From assembly GCA_030141605.1 (NCBI GenBank), contig JAQGDQ010000810.1, positions 29,212 through 93,211 of the forward strand: a stretch of 64,000 bases of DNA. Reading direction: 5' to 3'. Source of the stretch: Tubiluchus corallicola (lineage: Eukaryota; Priapulida; Priapulimorpha; Priapulimorphida; Tubiluchidae). Position numbers and translations under genes: made by a program. Within the stretch, counting starts at the first letter, position 1. Each line of letters opens with the position of its first letter. Shown here piece by piece: positions 20,659 through 32,439 of this stretch. The notes under the pieces were generated by a model, which did not search any database, was not told the origin of the DNA, and was given only the letters and a program-made list of their open reading frames with translations.

Positions 20659-22380
20659 CGTGCGATTAGAAACTCCTAGTTGTTGAGAACGGGAACTTTC
20701 CCTTTCGGTGACGGATTCCTTGGTGATAGTAGTTTATAGTTACCGTAATCTGTGTTAAATTTACGATCGTGACCGTTTGTGGCATTTACAATCCTTAGCG
20801 ATTGTTAGTGACGATTTATAACGAACATCGAATAAACAGTCGCTGAATGTGCTTTGTGTAAGTGAGACTTCGAGAGCAGACTTTAGACTGCCGTTCCAGC
20901 TCAGTTAAATCGTAGCGTGATCGTCGATGCACGCTTCACATCGTTTTGTCGCCGCTCGCCGCTTTCGGTTTTTTCTCCGTGTGATTATGCAACGACAAAA
21001 ATCAATACAGCGTGTGCAATGCAAAAAGAACTAGTTGCTGTGTGTTTTTTCTAAGAAGCTTACCTGACTCGGGTTTAAATTGTCAGCGTGACTCTTGAAC
21101 GCAAACGTAAGCATGTGTGTAATGTGTTACTGGTATTCTGATCAAACTTGTGTAGCTTGCTGTCCATTTGCTTGGCTACGTCTTGACTTTGCGGTCCGCA
21201 TGACTGTTTTATCGGACCTAACGACGGGCCAGACGATGCTTTCGCGTTCCAAAAGGAAGAAACTGTCGTCGAATGAAGAGTTGGTGCTTTCTCGTCCTGA
21301 AAACTCTTTTGATTACGTCTGAGTGACCGTATTCTGTCTCTCTGAGTGACCGTATTCGGTGTGTCGCCTTTTTGTTGTTTGTGCGCTTGAGTTATTGACG
21401 TTATACATGTTATTACGGAGTAATATATTGTACGTAACCACGTAAGGTAGTTGTTTTTCCACAGTTAGAAACCATTGTGCTTTGGCAGGTTGTTTTTGCC
21501 AAGAAGAACGTTTTGTTTTGTAGCAGTAACTCTTGTTTTCCTTCCGTTATTTGCTAATTGTGCCAAATTGATGGTAAGCGTGTCACGACCATCAAACTGC
21601 GAAAATTTTTATGGCAGTTTTCTTGTCGGTTTGTTTAAGCTTCTCTCGTGATGTCTTGACGTTTCAAACATTACTGATAGGTGGCGCTGTTGCGTTAAAA
21701 CTAGGATAAAATTAGCTAAATTGTTCTAAAGCTTGGCGAAGCATTGTCTGTCAATTCTAATCAGTGCTCTAATGTGCAACCACAAGTATTTATGTTTGTA
21801 ATGTTATGTAAAATGCATGAAAAAAATAAATTTTTGTTCGCATGGCACACGTTTGTGGTACAAACTAAGTTCCAAAAGAATTCCCACCTGCCGATGCCTT
21901 CATCGCCGGCACATCTTAGTTATTTTTTGTTCATTAAATAACAGCCTGTTAAGTAAGAACTAATGTACGACTGCTTGCAATTTTTTTTTAACAAACATGG
22001 GATCTTGTGCTCAAAGTAAGCATTTCTCGGCGTGTTACAGTCGGGGATGTTGCCGGTAATTGCGCTTTCGGTTGAGTTTTGTTTTCGTCGGAAATTAAGT
22101 TTTCTAACCGAGACTTTGGTAATTTTCCGTAGCATTTTCCCGAGATTTTGATACTATCTATCTCACTTACCCGTTTTCTCCTATATCTTAAAATTTTGGC
22201 TAAAATAGTTCAAATAAAGCGTAAATATCATTTATTTAACCTTTTGTACCATTTGTAGCGTGCTTTTTACAGCAATGCGGGATATCTTCACTGCTGACAA
22301 CTGTGAAGCTTTAAGGTGTCCAGACTCGATTAACCGAAATGCCAAAGCGTAATTTGAATAAAATAAACTTTAATTTTATA
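20659..22380. other. Probable 3' UTR and downstream region of the long gene
   Basis: Following the stop there is no further exon. AATAAA-type signals occur near 21825 and in the AATAAAATAAA stretch near 22355. The 20.7-21.3 kb part is richer in CpG than the flanks, in keeping with transcribed UTR. The exact 3' end cannot be fixed from sequence alone. Confidence 0.4.
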
Positions 22381-23489
22381 ATTTATGAAATATAGGCAAC
22401 AAAATATTTACAAAATAAAATTTGTCAATTTTTTTGGAACATCGTAGTGTTTAACCGTAAACATTGTTTTACTTTCTTAGTCGGAATTTTTTGCTTGGCT
22501 ACTTCATCATTCATTTATTTCAGATTGTTTTTCGGTTTTTATAGTAGTTGGTTTTGCAAAAATGAATTCAGTGCAGTTTTATTTCGGCATCAGTCTCCTT
22601 TAATTCCAAAATTTTCGTTTCGGTTTGTAATTTCAGTTTCGGTAACGTCCCTGCTCACAACACACATAAACATAAGATTGTTTCTTGGCTTTTTATGATT
22701 GCTTAGTAAAAAAACAGCCATGTTCATAAAAAAATGTGAAACGCCCACTTATAACTGTTGTGATGCTTTGTTCCGGGTAAATGCAAAGTAAAATGTGTCT
22801 TACCTCAGCATTTAGAGGAAAATCTTCCCCTGCTCCTTGCTGTATTTTGCTATCAGAATAGTTAACCAAGAGTTATTAACCGATACTTTAATACGGCCTT
22901 GTGTGAACTTATCATGTGAATGAATTGATTAAGTTGTGATTGGATCCGATTGCATCCCTAGTCTTGTGATGTTCATTGTTCTTGGGGTATGGTAGAACTT
23001 GTAATCTAATCGGCTATGCATTAGGCAGTTGCTTACACGCAAGCGGGTAATGTGTAGTAATTGACAGATAGCTTTAAAGCAAGCTTTAAACGTGCAAGGT
23101 TTTTGCTATGCACTTTACATGATGTAAATTATTTTCAGGTACGCAAAAGAACCCGGGTTTAATTCCTAGTTGAAATCGGGTATTGTACGGTTGCTTTTGA
23201 ACCACTACGTTAAGTTTTTTGCTGTAGGATTGCGTGTTTCTGATCGTTTTTAATTCTGAGTTGTTGTTGGCACGTGAAAAGGATGAGGTGTTTTCAAGAA
23301 GACCACGTTGCAGCTTACAAGAAACATAAAATCTTCTTGTTTTTTTTAATTTCATTGTTCAGTTTGCTTGCACAGTCTCACTGGCTTTCCTTTTTTGCAA
23401 ATGTATCTTGTAATTTTGCTCACAAGTGTGAAGGATTTCAAAAAGTGTTCCATCAATTGTTTTCCACTGTAAGAACTGAATATAATTTA
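22381..23489. other. Intergenic sequence
   Basis: AT-rich, with no gene, array or element that I can support. A weak box-B-like string near 23155 lacks tRNA stems. Confidence 0.4.
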
Positions 23490-25005
23490 TCTGATTGTTG
23501 AGTTGCATCGTTTGTTGTCTCTGCTGTGCCGTAAACAATGTTTTTCCAACCCTTATCTGATTGTTGGGTTGCATTGTTTGTTGTCTCTGCTGTGCTGTAA
23601 ACAATGTTTTCCAACCCTCATCTGATTGTTGGGTTGCATTGTTTGTTGTCTCTGCTGTGCTGTAAACAATGTTTCTCCAACCCTCATCTGATTGTTGGGT
23701 TGCATTGTTTGTTGTCTCTGCTGTGCTGTAAACAATGTTTTCCAACCCTTACCTGATTGTTGAGTTGCATTGTTTGTTGTCTCTGCTGTGCTGTAAACAA
23801 TGTTATTCCAACCCTTACCTGATTGTTGGGTTGCATTGTTTGTTGTCTCTGCTGTGCTGTAAACAATGTTTTTCCAACCCTTACCTGATTGTTGGGTTGC
23901 ATTGTTTGTTGTCTCTGCTATGTCGTAAACAATGTTTTTCCACCCCTTATCTGATTGTTGGGTTGCATTGTTTGTTGTCTCTGCTGTGCTGTAAACAATG
24001 TTTTTCCAACCCCTACCTGATTGTTCGGTTGCATTGTTTGTTGTCTCTGCTGTGCTGTAAACAATGTTTTTCCACCCCTTACCTGATTGTTGGGTTGCAT
24101 TGTTTGTTGTCTCTGCTGTGCTGTAAACAATGTTTTCCAACCCTTACCTGATTGTTGAGTTGCATTGTTTGTTGTCTCTGCTGTGCTGTAAACAATGTTT
24201 TTCCAACCCTTATCTGATTGTTGGGTTGCATTGTTTGTTGTCTCTGCTGTGCTGTAAACAATGTTTTCCAACCCTTACCCGATTGTTGAGTTGCATTGTT
24301 TGTTGTCTCTGCTGTGCTGTAAACAATGTTTTTCCACCCCTTATCGGATTGTTGAGTTGCATTGTTTGTTGTCTCTGCTATGCCGTAAACAATGTTTTTC
24401 CACCCCTTATCTGATTGTTGGGTTGCATTGTTTGTTGTCTCTGCTATGCCGTAAACAATGTTTTTCCACCCCTTATCTGATTGTTGGGTTGCATTGTTTG
24501 TTGTCTCTGCTATGCTGTAAACAATTTTTTTCCACCCCTTATCGGATTGTTGGGTTGCATTGTTTGTTGTCTCTGCTATGCTGTAAACAATGTTTTTCCA
24601 CCCCTTATCGGATTGTTGGGTTGCATTGTTTGTTGTCTCTGCTATGCTGTAAACAATGTTTTTCCACCCCTTATCGGATTGTTGGGTTGCATTGTTTGTT
24701 GTCTCTGCTGTGCTGTAAACAATGTTTTCCAACCCTCATCTGATTGTTGGGTTGCATTGTTTGTTGTCTCTGCTGTGCTGTAAACAATGTTTTCCAACCC
24801 TCATCTGATTGTTGGGTTGCATTGTTTGTTGTCTCTGCTGTGCTGTAAACAATGTTTTTCCAACCCTTACCTGATTGTTCGGTTGCATTGTTTGTTGTCT
24901 CTGCTGTGCTGTAAACAATGTTTTTCCAACCCTTACCTGATTGTTGGCTTGCATTGTTAGTTGTCTCTGCTGTGCTGTAAACAATGTTATTCCAACCCTT
25001 TGCAT
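23490..25005. repeat. 66-bp minisatellite, about 23 copies
   Basis: The monomer includes GTAAACAATGTTTTTCCAAC, ATCTGATTGTTGGGTTGCAT and TGTTTGTTGTCTCTGCTGTG. Most units are 66 bp; units with one T fewer in the T-run are 65 bp. As 66 is 22 codons, the - strand reads an in-frame 22-residue repeat containing NIVYSTAETTNNATQQS for up to nine units, and the + strand a Cys/Leu-rich one. The one-base variants break both frames, so I treat this as a satellite, not a gene. Confidence 0.9.
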
Positions 25006-26350
25006 ATTTGAACAAGGTCTAGCTGATGAATGAACATTTTTTCTTCATCTTGCAGCCGCCATGTTTGTTTTTGTATATAATTTGTTTTTCTTTCTGCTGT
25101 ATATTTTATTAGTTCACTCAAGGCACGTCTCTCCTGATTTGTAAACGGTCACCAAATGTGTCTGTGCGTTGTTACGAAATTATTTGCTATTTTGTTATTA
25201 AATTTGAAATGAAACTAAGAATTGAACACTAGCAGCAGTTTCTAGGCCTGTAATTGCTTGGCATTGATGAAAAACGGCGAATTGTCGAAATTGGTCTATT
25301 ATTTGTACCTTTTTCTGTTAATAGATGGCGCCAACGAAGCAAAAGTGCTCCTATCCCGTATGCATTCAAATCGAGGTTTGTTTTGTTAATAATTGAAAAA
25401 AATTATGTGTTAAAACCATTCAGGTTTCGGTACATTCATAATAAAGTTTATTTTTGTGTAAATTTGAAAACTGCCCAGTGTGTTATTTATTTCGGTTGGG
25501 GGGTTTATTACTAGTAGTTTGAAAACGCATTTTTATTCGAGTTTTTCCATTTCGAGTTGACCCGACTGTGCAACCTCGATCTCTAATAAAATGCTATTGT
25601 TACGTTTCCTGTATGCCCGATGATTGAACGTGCTCTAAAATGGTTTATATTATTATTATTATGAAAGAACTGTATTATTATTATTAAATAAAAAGTTGAA
25701 ATAATTTGATTGCTGTGTTAAATTTTGTGTCCAGATTTCTCATTGTAGGAACGCTCGCTGTGGTATTCAAATCAAATAAATTATTTTTCATCCCAATAAC
25801 AATACAAAGAAACATAGATATAAATAAAAAAAAGCCAAACAAATGGGAATAGGTGGCGAGGAACATTAGTTATCGAATCAGCCACCCTAAAGCGAGTATT
25901 AAATTAGTATTATGTAGTGCTGTAATTACATATTAATTGTATATAAACTGAAGTATACACACACACATATAAACCGTAAATATATGTACTATAGTAATAT
26001 TAAAAAAGAAAAAAGTTATATCATTAAATTATGTATTTCATTTGCCTGTGTTTTTCTATACATAAAATTTTCTAATTTTTAACTAAGAAAACGAAAATAA
26101 AATTACCAGAAACTAACAAAATTGCTACTATAATATTGACTTAAATATTAATGTTTCATTTCGAGTTGAAATAAAAATATGAAAATATAACTGTTTATGA
26201 TATCATGCTACAGATCAATGTTAATTAATGACTCAATGAACTTAGGAAAATAATATAACATGTAATAATACAGAAAAGGTAATCAGTATCCCAATCTGTG
26301 GATACAGTCAGTAACTAAATATATGTATATATATATATACACTACGTATG
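25006..26350. other. AT-rich intergenic region with LINE-like 3' tail
   Basis: Contains (ATT)n tracts at 25650-25690 and an (AT)n tract near 26320. GAATCAGCCACCCT at 25875 resembles GAGTCAGCCACCCC at 57184, suggesting two - strand retroelement 3' ends. No coding region is supported. Confidence 0.4.
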
Positions 26351-26359
26351 TGTGCACAA

Positions 26360-26720
26360 GGCTTAAGAAATTCGTCTTGTAACTTTATATGACTTACGTA
26401 CTATCTTATTGCATGTAGAGTTTGCATTAGCTGCAACACTGTATAATACTAGAAAATTTAAACTCTCACGATGACACTTGTGTAGCCATTTTAACGGTAA
26501 GTCAATGGAAAAGAGTTTAGATCCCATTGAGTAAAGTTATAAAAGGTATTCAGAGCGTTCGTAGCGCACCCTTCAGTAACTGAGCAAAAGCATAAAATAT
26601 TTCGCATTGTCAATATGTTTTTCGTGAAGCAATGGTGCACACTGGGATGGTGAAACAGTGACGTTTTACTACGTGCGCAAACATTTTAAATTAAGAATCT
26701 TACGATTGCAGGCAACTTGG
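26360..26720. repeat. TTAA-type MITE family A, copy 4 (partial, diverged)
   Basis: Shares CAGAGCGTTCGTAGCGCAC, AAATTTAAACTCTCACGATGA and the TGGTGCACACTGGGATGGTG region with the copy at 7837-8519, in the same orientation. The ends have decayed. Confidence 0.65.
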
Positions 26721-26884
26721 ACCAGCGGTCATTTACAACATAAATTCTTTACGAGTTTTGATAGAAATGTCTGCGAAGGCGAGTTTTAAAAGTAGTTAAA
26801 TTAATGGTGTTTAAGAGAAATTACGACTTCACGCGGTAAAGAATTCCGTATCTTGATTTTGTTTCTTAACTCGACAAGCAAATC

Positions 26885-26955
26885 TGTACAGACGCACACT
26901 GAGTCGAACCTGAGGCTTTGCTATGTCCAGGAAGCCTTGTAACACTAGACAATAC
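26885..26955 (-). pseudogene. tRNA-like sequence (SINE head or pseudo-tRNA)
   Basis: On the - strand, box A-like TTGTCTAGTG is followed about 40 nt later by box B-like AGGTTCGACTC. The anticodon and acceptor stems do not pair well. It is probably a tRNA-derived SINE remnant. Confidence 0.35.
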
Positions 26956-27059
26956 AAAAATACGTTTATATAGTCGACAAAGCTGTGGAGAAACCAGTAA
27001 TGGTCATTTCACACTGAGGACGCGAGAAGAATTGCTGACAGAAAATATTTAGAAAATTT

Positions 27060-27065
27060 CCTATT

Positions 27066-27097
<32 letters not shown>

Positions 27098-27480
27098 TAT
27101 TTGTCATTAAAATGGTTCACTCATTATAATAAAATTGAGTAAGCCTCAGCGTAATGTTAAGATAACAACAATGTTCAAGACAAATGTGTCCAGTGCGTAC
27201 TAAAAAAACTAAAGTGCAAAACTAAGGCTTAATTATATACAATAACCGAACATATTTACAAACACCGTATTAAAATATTTTTACAAAACAATATTACAGA
27301 AGTACATTAAATTTTACATGACATATTTTACACCATATATACATTTGATATGACACAAATAACAGAAACATGCTTTACATTACATAAATTTCACTCATTG
27401 CGTTCACACTATTTGTACATGTGACATTACAAAACTAACATAACACGCATTACATTACATAATTTTTTTTAAAAATTACA
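27060..27480. repeat. (ATT)n tract and AT-rich retroelement-like tail
   Basis: A run of ATT units at 27066-27095 leads into TTATTTATTTGTCATTAAAA and an AT-rich stretch. The layout resembles the other - strand LINE 3' ends in the window (55440, 57070, 61700). The body is not recognised. Confidence 0.35.
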
Positions 27481-27824
27481 TTCTTAATCGTTTTTTCTCG
27501 AAATCACAGAGTAAGAAAGTTCATTTCTTTCCGTGCGTCCAGCTGCTTTGCGAGTTTTATAATCACGTCTAAAATGAAGTTATACATGCCGTATTTCATA
27601 TACAAAGTACAATAATTAATAATTTTAGTCAATGTTATGTCACACCTGTTCGTTTTTTAGTAAAGTTCTTGTTGTGTTTTGTTTCTCTCGGAAGGTTCGT
27701 AGAGAAAACCAGAAAACACTTCGTCAAATTAAACTAGTTTATTAAGCGAGAATTCTACAACACAAAAGTATGAAGGAACACGAAATGTTTACACTAAACG
27801 TGAAAATCTACCGTAATTAAGTTA

Positions 27825-28163
27825 CCGTATTTATTCGAGTATAACGCGCAAAATTTTCTACCTAAAAAAGAACTCAAAGTTTGGGTGCGCGTTATAAACG
27901 AGGGCTGGGGTGAGGCGTAGCTAAGGAAATAATCAATAATATTTGCGTCATCAGAAGATTTTGTAAGACGGTGCCTGGCCCACGGAAATCGAGCAGCTAG
28001 CCGAGAATTCACTGTACCAGAGACGAACGTTAGAGACTGAAATTGTTCAATAACGTTTGTCACTTACAATTCTTGGTCTGAGCCGAGAAAAAGTGAAACA
28101 AAATTTTATACCGATTTTTAATCGAAAATTAGGGGTGCGCGCGTTATACTCGAATAAATACGG
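27825..28163. mobile_element. Mariner-like MITE (339 bp, TA flanks)
   Basis: The termini CCGTATTTATTCGAGTATAA and TTATACTCGAATAAATACGG form near-perfect inverted repeats of about 26 bp, each extended by CGCGC, flanked by TA at 27823-27824 and 28164-28165. No transposase. TA target and long inverted repeats point to Tc1/mariner-type mobilisation. Confidence 0.85.
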
Positions 28164-28385
28164 TATTTTAATAGTTACATGATAAATTTGTTTATTGATC
28201 TTTTTGCACTAATTTTCCTCTTTGTTAAGTTCTTATCCTGTATAATTGTAACTATTAGTCAATAAATCTAATCTAATCTTGCATTAATAAAATGTAAAAT
28301 GGTCAGTCTGTTAAAACAGGGATTAAATCTTATAATTTTATGCTGAAATGTGTTAATTGTTGTGAGTAAGAATAAAGTGTTTCCT

Positions 28386-28485
28386 TGACGCCTAATGTAG
28401 AGGCTGACTAGACAACATAAAAAGACATTCATTATAATTAAATGTTATGTTGTCTCATCAGCCTCTCTACATTAGGCGTGAACGT
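28386..28485. repeat. Short palindrome / hairpin, arms about 42 bp
   Basis: The left arm TGACGCCTAATGTAGAGGCT continues through GACAACATAA. The right arm TTATGTTGTCTCATCAGCCT continues to ATTAGGCG. The loop is about 15 nt, AT-rich. The RNA would fold into a precursor-like hairpin in either orientation. It could be a tiny MITE or an inverted duplication; no expression evidence exists. Confidence 0.75.
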
Positions 28486-28584
28486 CACAAACGTACCCTT
28501 GTCAGGACTCTACACGTCTTATTCTTGACTATTTGTGTTGATAACAGTTCACTAAAGATAATCATGTACTTGAGTAGATCAGTC

Positions 28585-28870
28585 GATTTTCTTTTCTCTT
28601 CTTTTCTTTTCTTTTTTTCTTTTCTTTTCTTTTTTCTCTTTTCTTTGCTTTAGCTTTTCTTGTTTTCCTTGACCTCATTCCGTTCTTTTCTCCCATTTTC
28701 TTTCTTTTTTGCCTCTCCTTTCCTGCCATTTTTTCTCTTTATTTTTGTTTTTTCTCTTTTTCCTCCTTTTCATTTTCTTTCTTATCTCCCCGTGTCGCTT
28801 TTCCCCTCTGTTACTGTTTAAATCTTCTCCCTTTCTCTCTTTCTCATCTTTCTGTCGAATTCTGTCAAAA
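28585..28870. repeat. Polypyrimidine tract
   Basis: About 280 bp of T/C-rich + strand sequence (TTTTC, CTTTT, TCTC mixtures). It yields Phe/Leu/Ser-rich ORFs that are artefacts of composition. Confidence 0.8.
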
Positions 28871-28939
28871 GTAGCGTCTTTAATTTCATGAAAAAAGGAT
28901 TGAAAGCGTTTACGAAAACTGATGAATCTCAGTTTATAA

Positions 28940-29515
28940 TTATGAATTATGAATTATGAATTTATTCCACAGCAACTTAAACATACACACAAGTTGATAT
29001 TACACTGAAAAAGAAATAAACTATGCGAGTTACTGTGAGGAGGAGGAAGGAGCATTGAGCTTTCGAGTCCTCCTCCAGATAAGTGAAACAATTGACAATT
29101 AACATTACATTTTCATCAGTTATAGCGTACATTAGGACAAAATAAGTTTTGTTAGTAACTTAAGATCAGGATGAGTAAAATTGTGAGTTAATTATACCGT
29201 TGTAGTAAGTAATTCTTTGATGCTTTTTTAAATTGATAAAGATTAAGAGTTTTCATTTCACGCGGAATTGATGACCATATTTTAATAGCATCATATTTTG
29301 ATGACTGTTTCATTATATTTGTTTTTGGAAGAGGGAGTACATAGTTTTCGACTGAATATCTTGTGTAATGATCATGTTGATTTGAAACTGGACTAAAGTA
29401 TGACTGAAAAGCTGGTGGAAGTAGTGAATTATGATAGTGATACATGAAATGTAGACAATACATGTCATATATTTCTTTCACTTTAAGAGTTTTAACAGAC
29501 AAGTAAATTATATTT
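28940..29515 (-). mobile_element. 5'-truncated LINE 3' end with ORF2 C-terminal remnant, copy 1
   Basis: The - strand ORF 29502-29188 encodes about 104 residues that resemble the C-terminal tail of non-LTR reverse transcriptases: FMYHYHNSLLPPAF, a His-rich HDHYTRYS, then IKIWSSIPREMKTLNLYQFK and KNYLLQRYN. The 3' UTR contains GGAGGAGGACTCGAAAGCTC and ends at a tail seen on the + strand as GAATTATGAATTATGAA. A shorter copy is at 48905-49385. The reverse-transcriptase core is absent, so it is dead. Confidence 0.8.
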
Positions 29516-29774
29516 GTGGGATGGTCATACCTTACATGGTATTATTAGTTTGAGAATTTTGTTTTGGGTAATTTGTAAAGCTTCCAAATAAGTTTCCTTA
29601 TAAACCTTTTAATACTTGAAAGGCACGTCTTTATAAACAAAATTGTACGTAAGATCGTCGGTAAATCCGTTCTGAAAAATTCACTTTTTTTACTTTTAGT
29701 CGATGTAAAGTGAATCATATATACGGCCTATACTGATAACGTCTCACACAGTTTTGAATGCATGTGATACAAGA

Positions 29775-30070
29775 CTTACGACGCGTTCAGACTAGCGAAT
29801 TTTGTCTGTTACAACAAACTTGCAAGTGTGAACTGCTTTGCGAGTTACTGTCGGCGAGTTACCGCAAACTCTTCCGTGGTTGCAGTCTGCTGTCTAGATT
29901 CACTGTCTAGTGTGTCTGCTGTACTGTCTAACTACGCCTTCGTTACTCTCGACACTTCTCGCAGTGAATAGAGCAGCGAGTGTCAGTAACTCGGAGAGTA
30001 ACTCGCAACAAGTTTTGCTCTCTAGTCTGAACACGCTTGCAAGAAAACTCGCTAGTCTGAACGCGCCGTT
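29775..30070. mobile_element. Simple inverted-repeat element (family V), unexpanded copy
   Basis: The ends GACGCGTTCAGACTAGCGA and TCGCTAGTCTGAACGCGCC are inverted repeats. The interior has GACACTTCTCGCAGTGAATA and two GTAACTCG motifs shared with 14700-14790. It is the likely parent form of the array at 14600-16690; a partial copy is at 56565-56634. The target duplication was not resolved. Confidence 0.75.
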
Positions 30071-30400
30071 ACTGATCGAAATTCGTCTTTGGAACGTGTA
30101 AATGGGATTTTAATTGAAAAGGCTTAGAAGCCATTCTTATTCAGGGTTGTGCCTTCCTTATACTATAAATAGGGGCGATTACTCATCTCAATGTTAACAA
30201 CATTCAGCGTTACTTGTTCTCCTATATCTTAGACTAAATTAAGCGAATACGCGCAAATATACTTTTTTACTTATAGCAGTGAAAAAATACTATGCGATTA
30301 AACTTGGTGCCTGTTTTGATGAAACCAATTAATGTGAGAATCACGTGATACATTGTGCTTACTATTCGAAGTCTCTGCAGTCATTAGGCCTATTTGACAA
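30071..30400. other. Intergenic sequence
   Basis: AT-rich. TGATGAAACCAAT and ATCACGTGATA near 30320-30350 resemble a segment upstream of the GPCR start (35080-35115), so this may be a shared dispersed repeat. Nothing else is recognised. Confidence 0.3.
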
Positions 30401-31461
30401 CAGTGGCGGCTCGTAGCTAAAATTAGGGGGGTGCTGATTCAGAAAATTTTTAATACTGTGTAAAACGTAACAAACACCTTTAATTTTAACATTGTAGTTA
30501 TATTTGAAGATCGAGTGTTGAACAACCTCTTTTATTAACTGCATAATTCTCATGGAGAGACAATTGTGAAAAATTAAGCTGTTGTAGTTCACTTACAATC
30601 ACAGAACTTATTTCTTGGAGATGCAAGGCGTCCATTATTAAATAATTTATGTTTCAAGCAGGCACGCTAAGTTTATACTTTATCATATCCAAGTATATGA
30701 TGGTACACGGTAAGCACGTGGTATCGTTACTGTGATAGAGACAGTACTTTTCTACCTAGCAACAGACGATAGCCTACAGCGTGTTATTTCAGACATGTGC
30801 GCATGGCCGCATGCGCACAACAGCCAAACACCACGTTGCTTGGGCTGTGAAGTAAATCGTACTTCCCTCACATGCTCCGGTTCCGCACAAGAACTCAAGA
30901 AAAACTCTTATTATATTGAATAATATCGATAATAATGAGTGAAGACAGGGGGTGCTGTAGTACCTATACACGAGCCGCCACTGCTTGTAACGTACAGGGG
31001 GTGCTGTAGTACCTATACACGAGCCGCAACTGCTTGTAACGTACAGGGGGTGCTGTAGTACCTATACACGAGCCGCCACTGCTTGTAACGTACAGGGGGT
31101 GCTGTAGTACCACAGTATCTATACACGAGCCGCCACTGATTGTAACGTACAGGGGGTGCTGTAGTACCACAGTACCTACCTACACGAGCCGCCACTGCTT
31201 GTAACGTACAGGTGGTGCTGCAGTACCTATACACGAGCCGCCACTGCTTGTAACGTACAGGTGGTGCTGCAGTACCTATACACGAGCCGCCACTGCTTGT
31301 AACGTACAGGGGGTGCTGTAGTACCACAGTACCTACCTACACGAGCCGCCACTGCTTGTAACGTACAGGTGGTGCTGCAGTACCTATACACGAGCCGCCA
31401 CTGCTTGTAACGTACAGGGGGTGCTGCAGTCCGCAGTACCTATACACGAGCCGCCCCACTG
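30401..31461. mobile_element. hAT-like element with its 3' end amplified (49-bp array, 8-bp TSD)
   Basis: The left end CAGTGGCGGCTCGTAGC and right end CGAGCCGCCCCACTG are flanked by TTTGACAA (30393-30400) and CTTGACAA (31462-31469), an 8-bp duplication with one mismatch, as expected for hAT. From about 30950 the last 49 bp (TACAGGGGGTGCTGTAGTAC, CTATACACGAGCCGCCACTG) are repeated about ten times, some with ACCACAGT insertions. Each unit ends CCACTGCTTG, that is, the terminal repeat plus the first bases of the target. No transposase is seen. Confidence 0.85.
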
Positions 31462-31469
31462 CTTGACAA

Positions 31470-31889
31470 ACAGTAAAGCTCTCGGAGTAATTTTGCGCCA
31501 AATATAGATTTTGTAAAACTACAGGCAGGAAATGAAAGAAACGAGTGTTATAATTTCATTAATTTTGCCCTCTCGTTTGTCAATTACAGTTTGAGCTGAT
31601 GAAATATATTATGCCGACATTAAGCGCCCATTTCAGAAATTTTTGTTTCCAAATTCTTCACTGATATATACGTCTCCGCCAGCTGAGAGCCCTCTAGACA
31701 TTAAGTGAAAATAATTTACTGTGAAAGTTGTTACAAAATATAAGTATATTACTTATAAATAGATTAAAATTCTATTTATCAAAGTCTGTAATGCTACCAT
31801 TAAAGAGAAATGTCTCTAGTTACAATATAAATACATAGATTTACAGCAGCTTCAAAGAGTCCGTTGGTGTGTAAAAGTTAATTAGTATT
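31470..31889. other. Intergenic sequence
   Basis: AT-rich; no gene or element recognised. Confidence 0.4.
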
Positions 31890-32266
31890 AATAAAAGAAG
31901 GACCTTGGACAAGAAAAATAAAAAGACGCCGTTTAAGATGGATTGGGCAAATGCTTAGACTACCTGATGATATTCCAGTGAAGATAGCTCTTCAACAAGC
32001 CGTAGAACCAGCTAAAAAACCTGCAGGAGGACAAATGTTAACATATTTAGATTTTGCACAGAAAGATTTAAACACTTCAGCATTGATCCTTAGAAATAAA
32101 TGCACTTGGGGCATTGCGGCAAGCAGGGAGTCCTGGCATAGGGAGGTGAACAGAATCATGTCACTGGACGTATGATTCATTGGATGATGATGATGATGAT
32201 GATGATGATCCTGCTGCTGCTGCTGCCTGCTGCTGCTGCTGATGATGATGATGTTGATGATGATGC

Positions 32267-32335
<69 letters not shown>

Positions 32336-32336
32336 G
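31890..32336 (+). mobile_element. 5'-truncated LINE 3' end with (GAT)n/(CTG)n tail
   Basis: The + strand frame reads GPWTRKIKRRRLRWIGQMLR, then LPDDIPVKIALQQAVEP, ending with SRESWHREVNRIMSLDV and a stop at 32173-32175. The RRRLRWIGxxLR...P pattern and the Trp-containing tail are typical of the C-terminal end of RTE/L2-type ORF2 proteins. A tail of GAT repeats with an embedded CTG block runs to 32336. It is a dead fragment. Confidence 0.75.
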
Positions 32337-32439
32337 TAGCAGTATATCTTATGATAAACGTTAAAAAACAGTAATTAATTTATTGCAATTTGTAGGTGTG
32401 GTATTTAATATTTCAAAAACTTATTTTAATTTTGTAAAT

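Noticed and set aside
23553-24732. 195- and 217-residue repeat proteins on the - strand
   Set aside because: Frames depend on 66-bp units and are broken by 65-bp variants; no start or promoter context. Treated as satellite.
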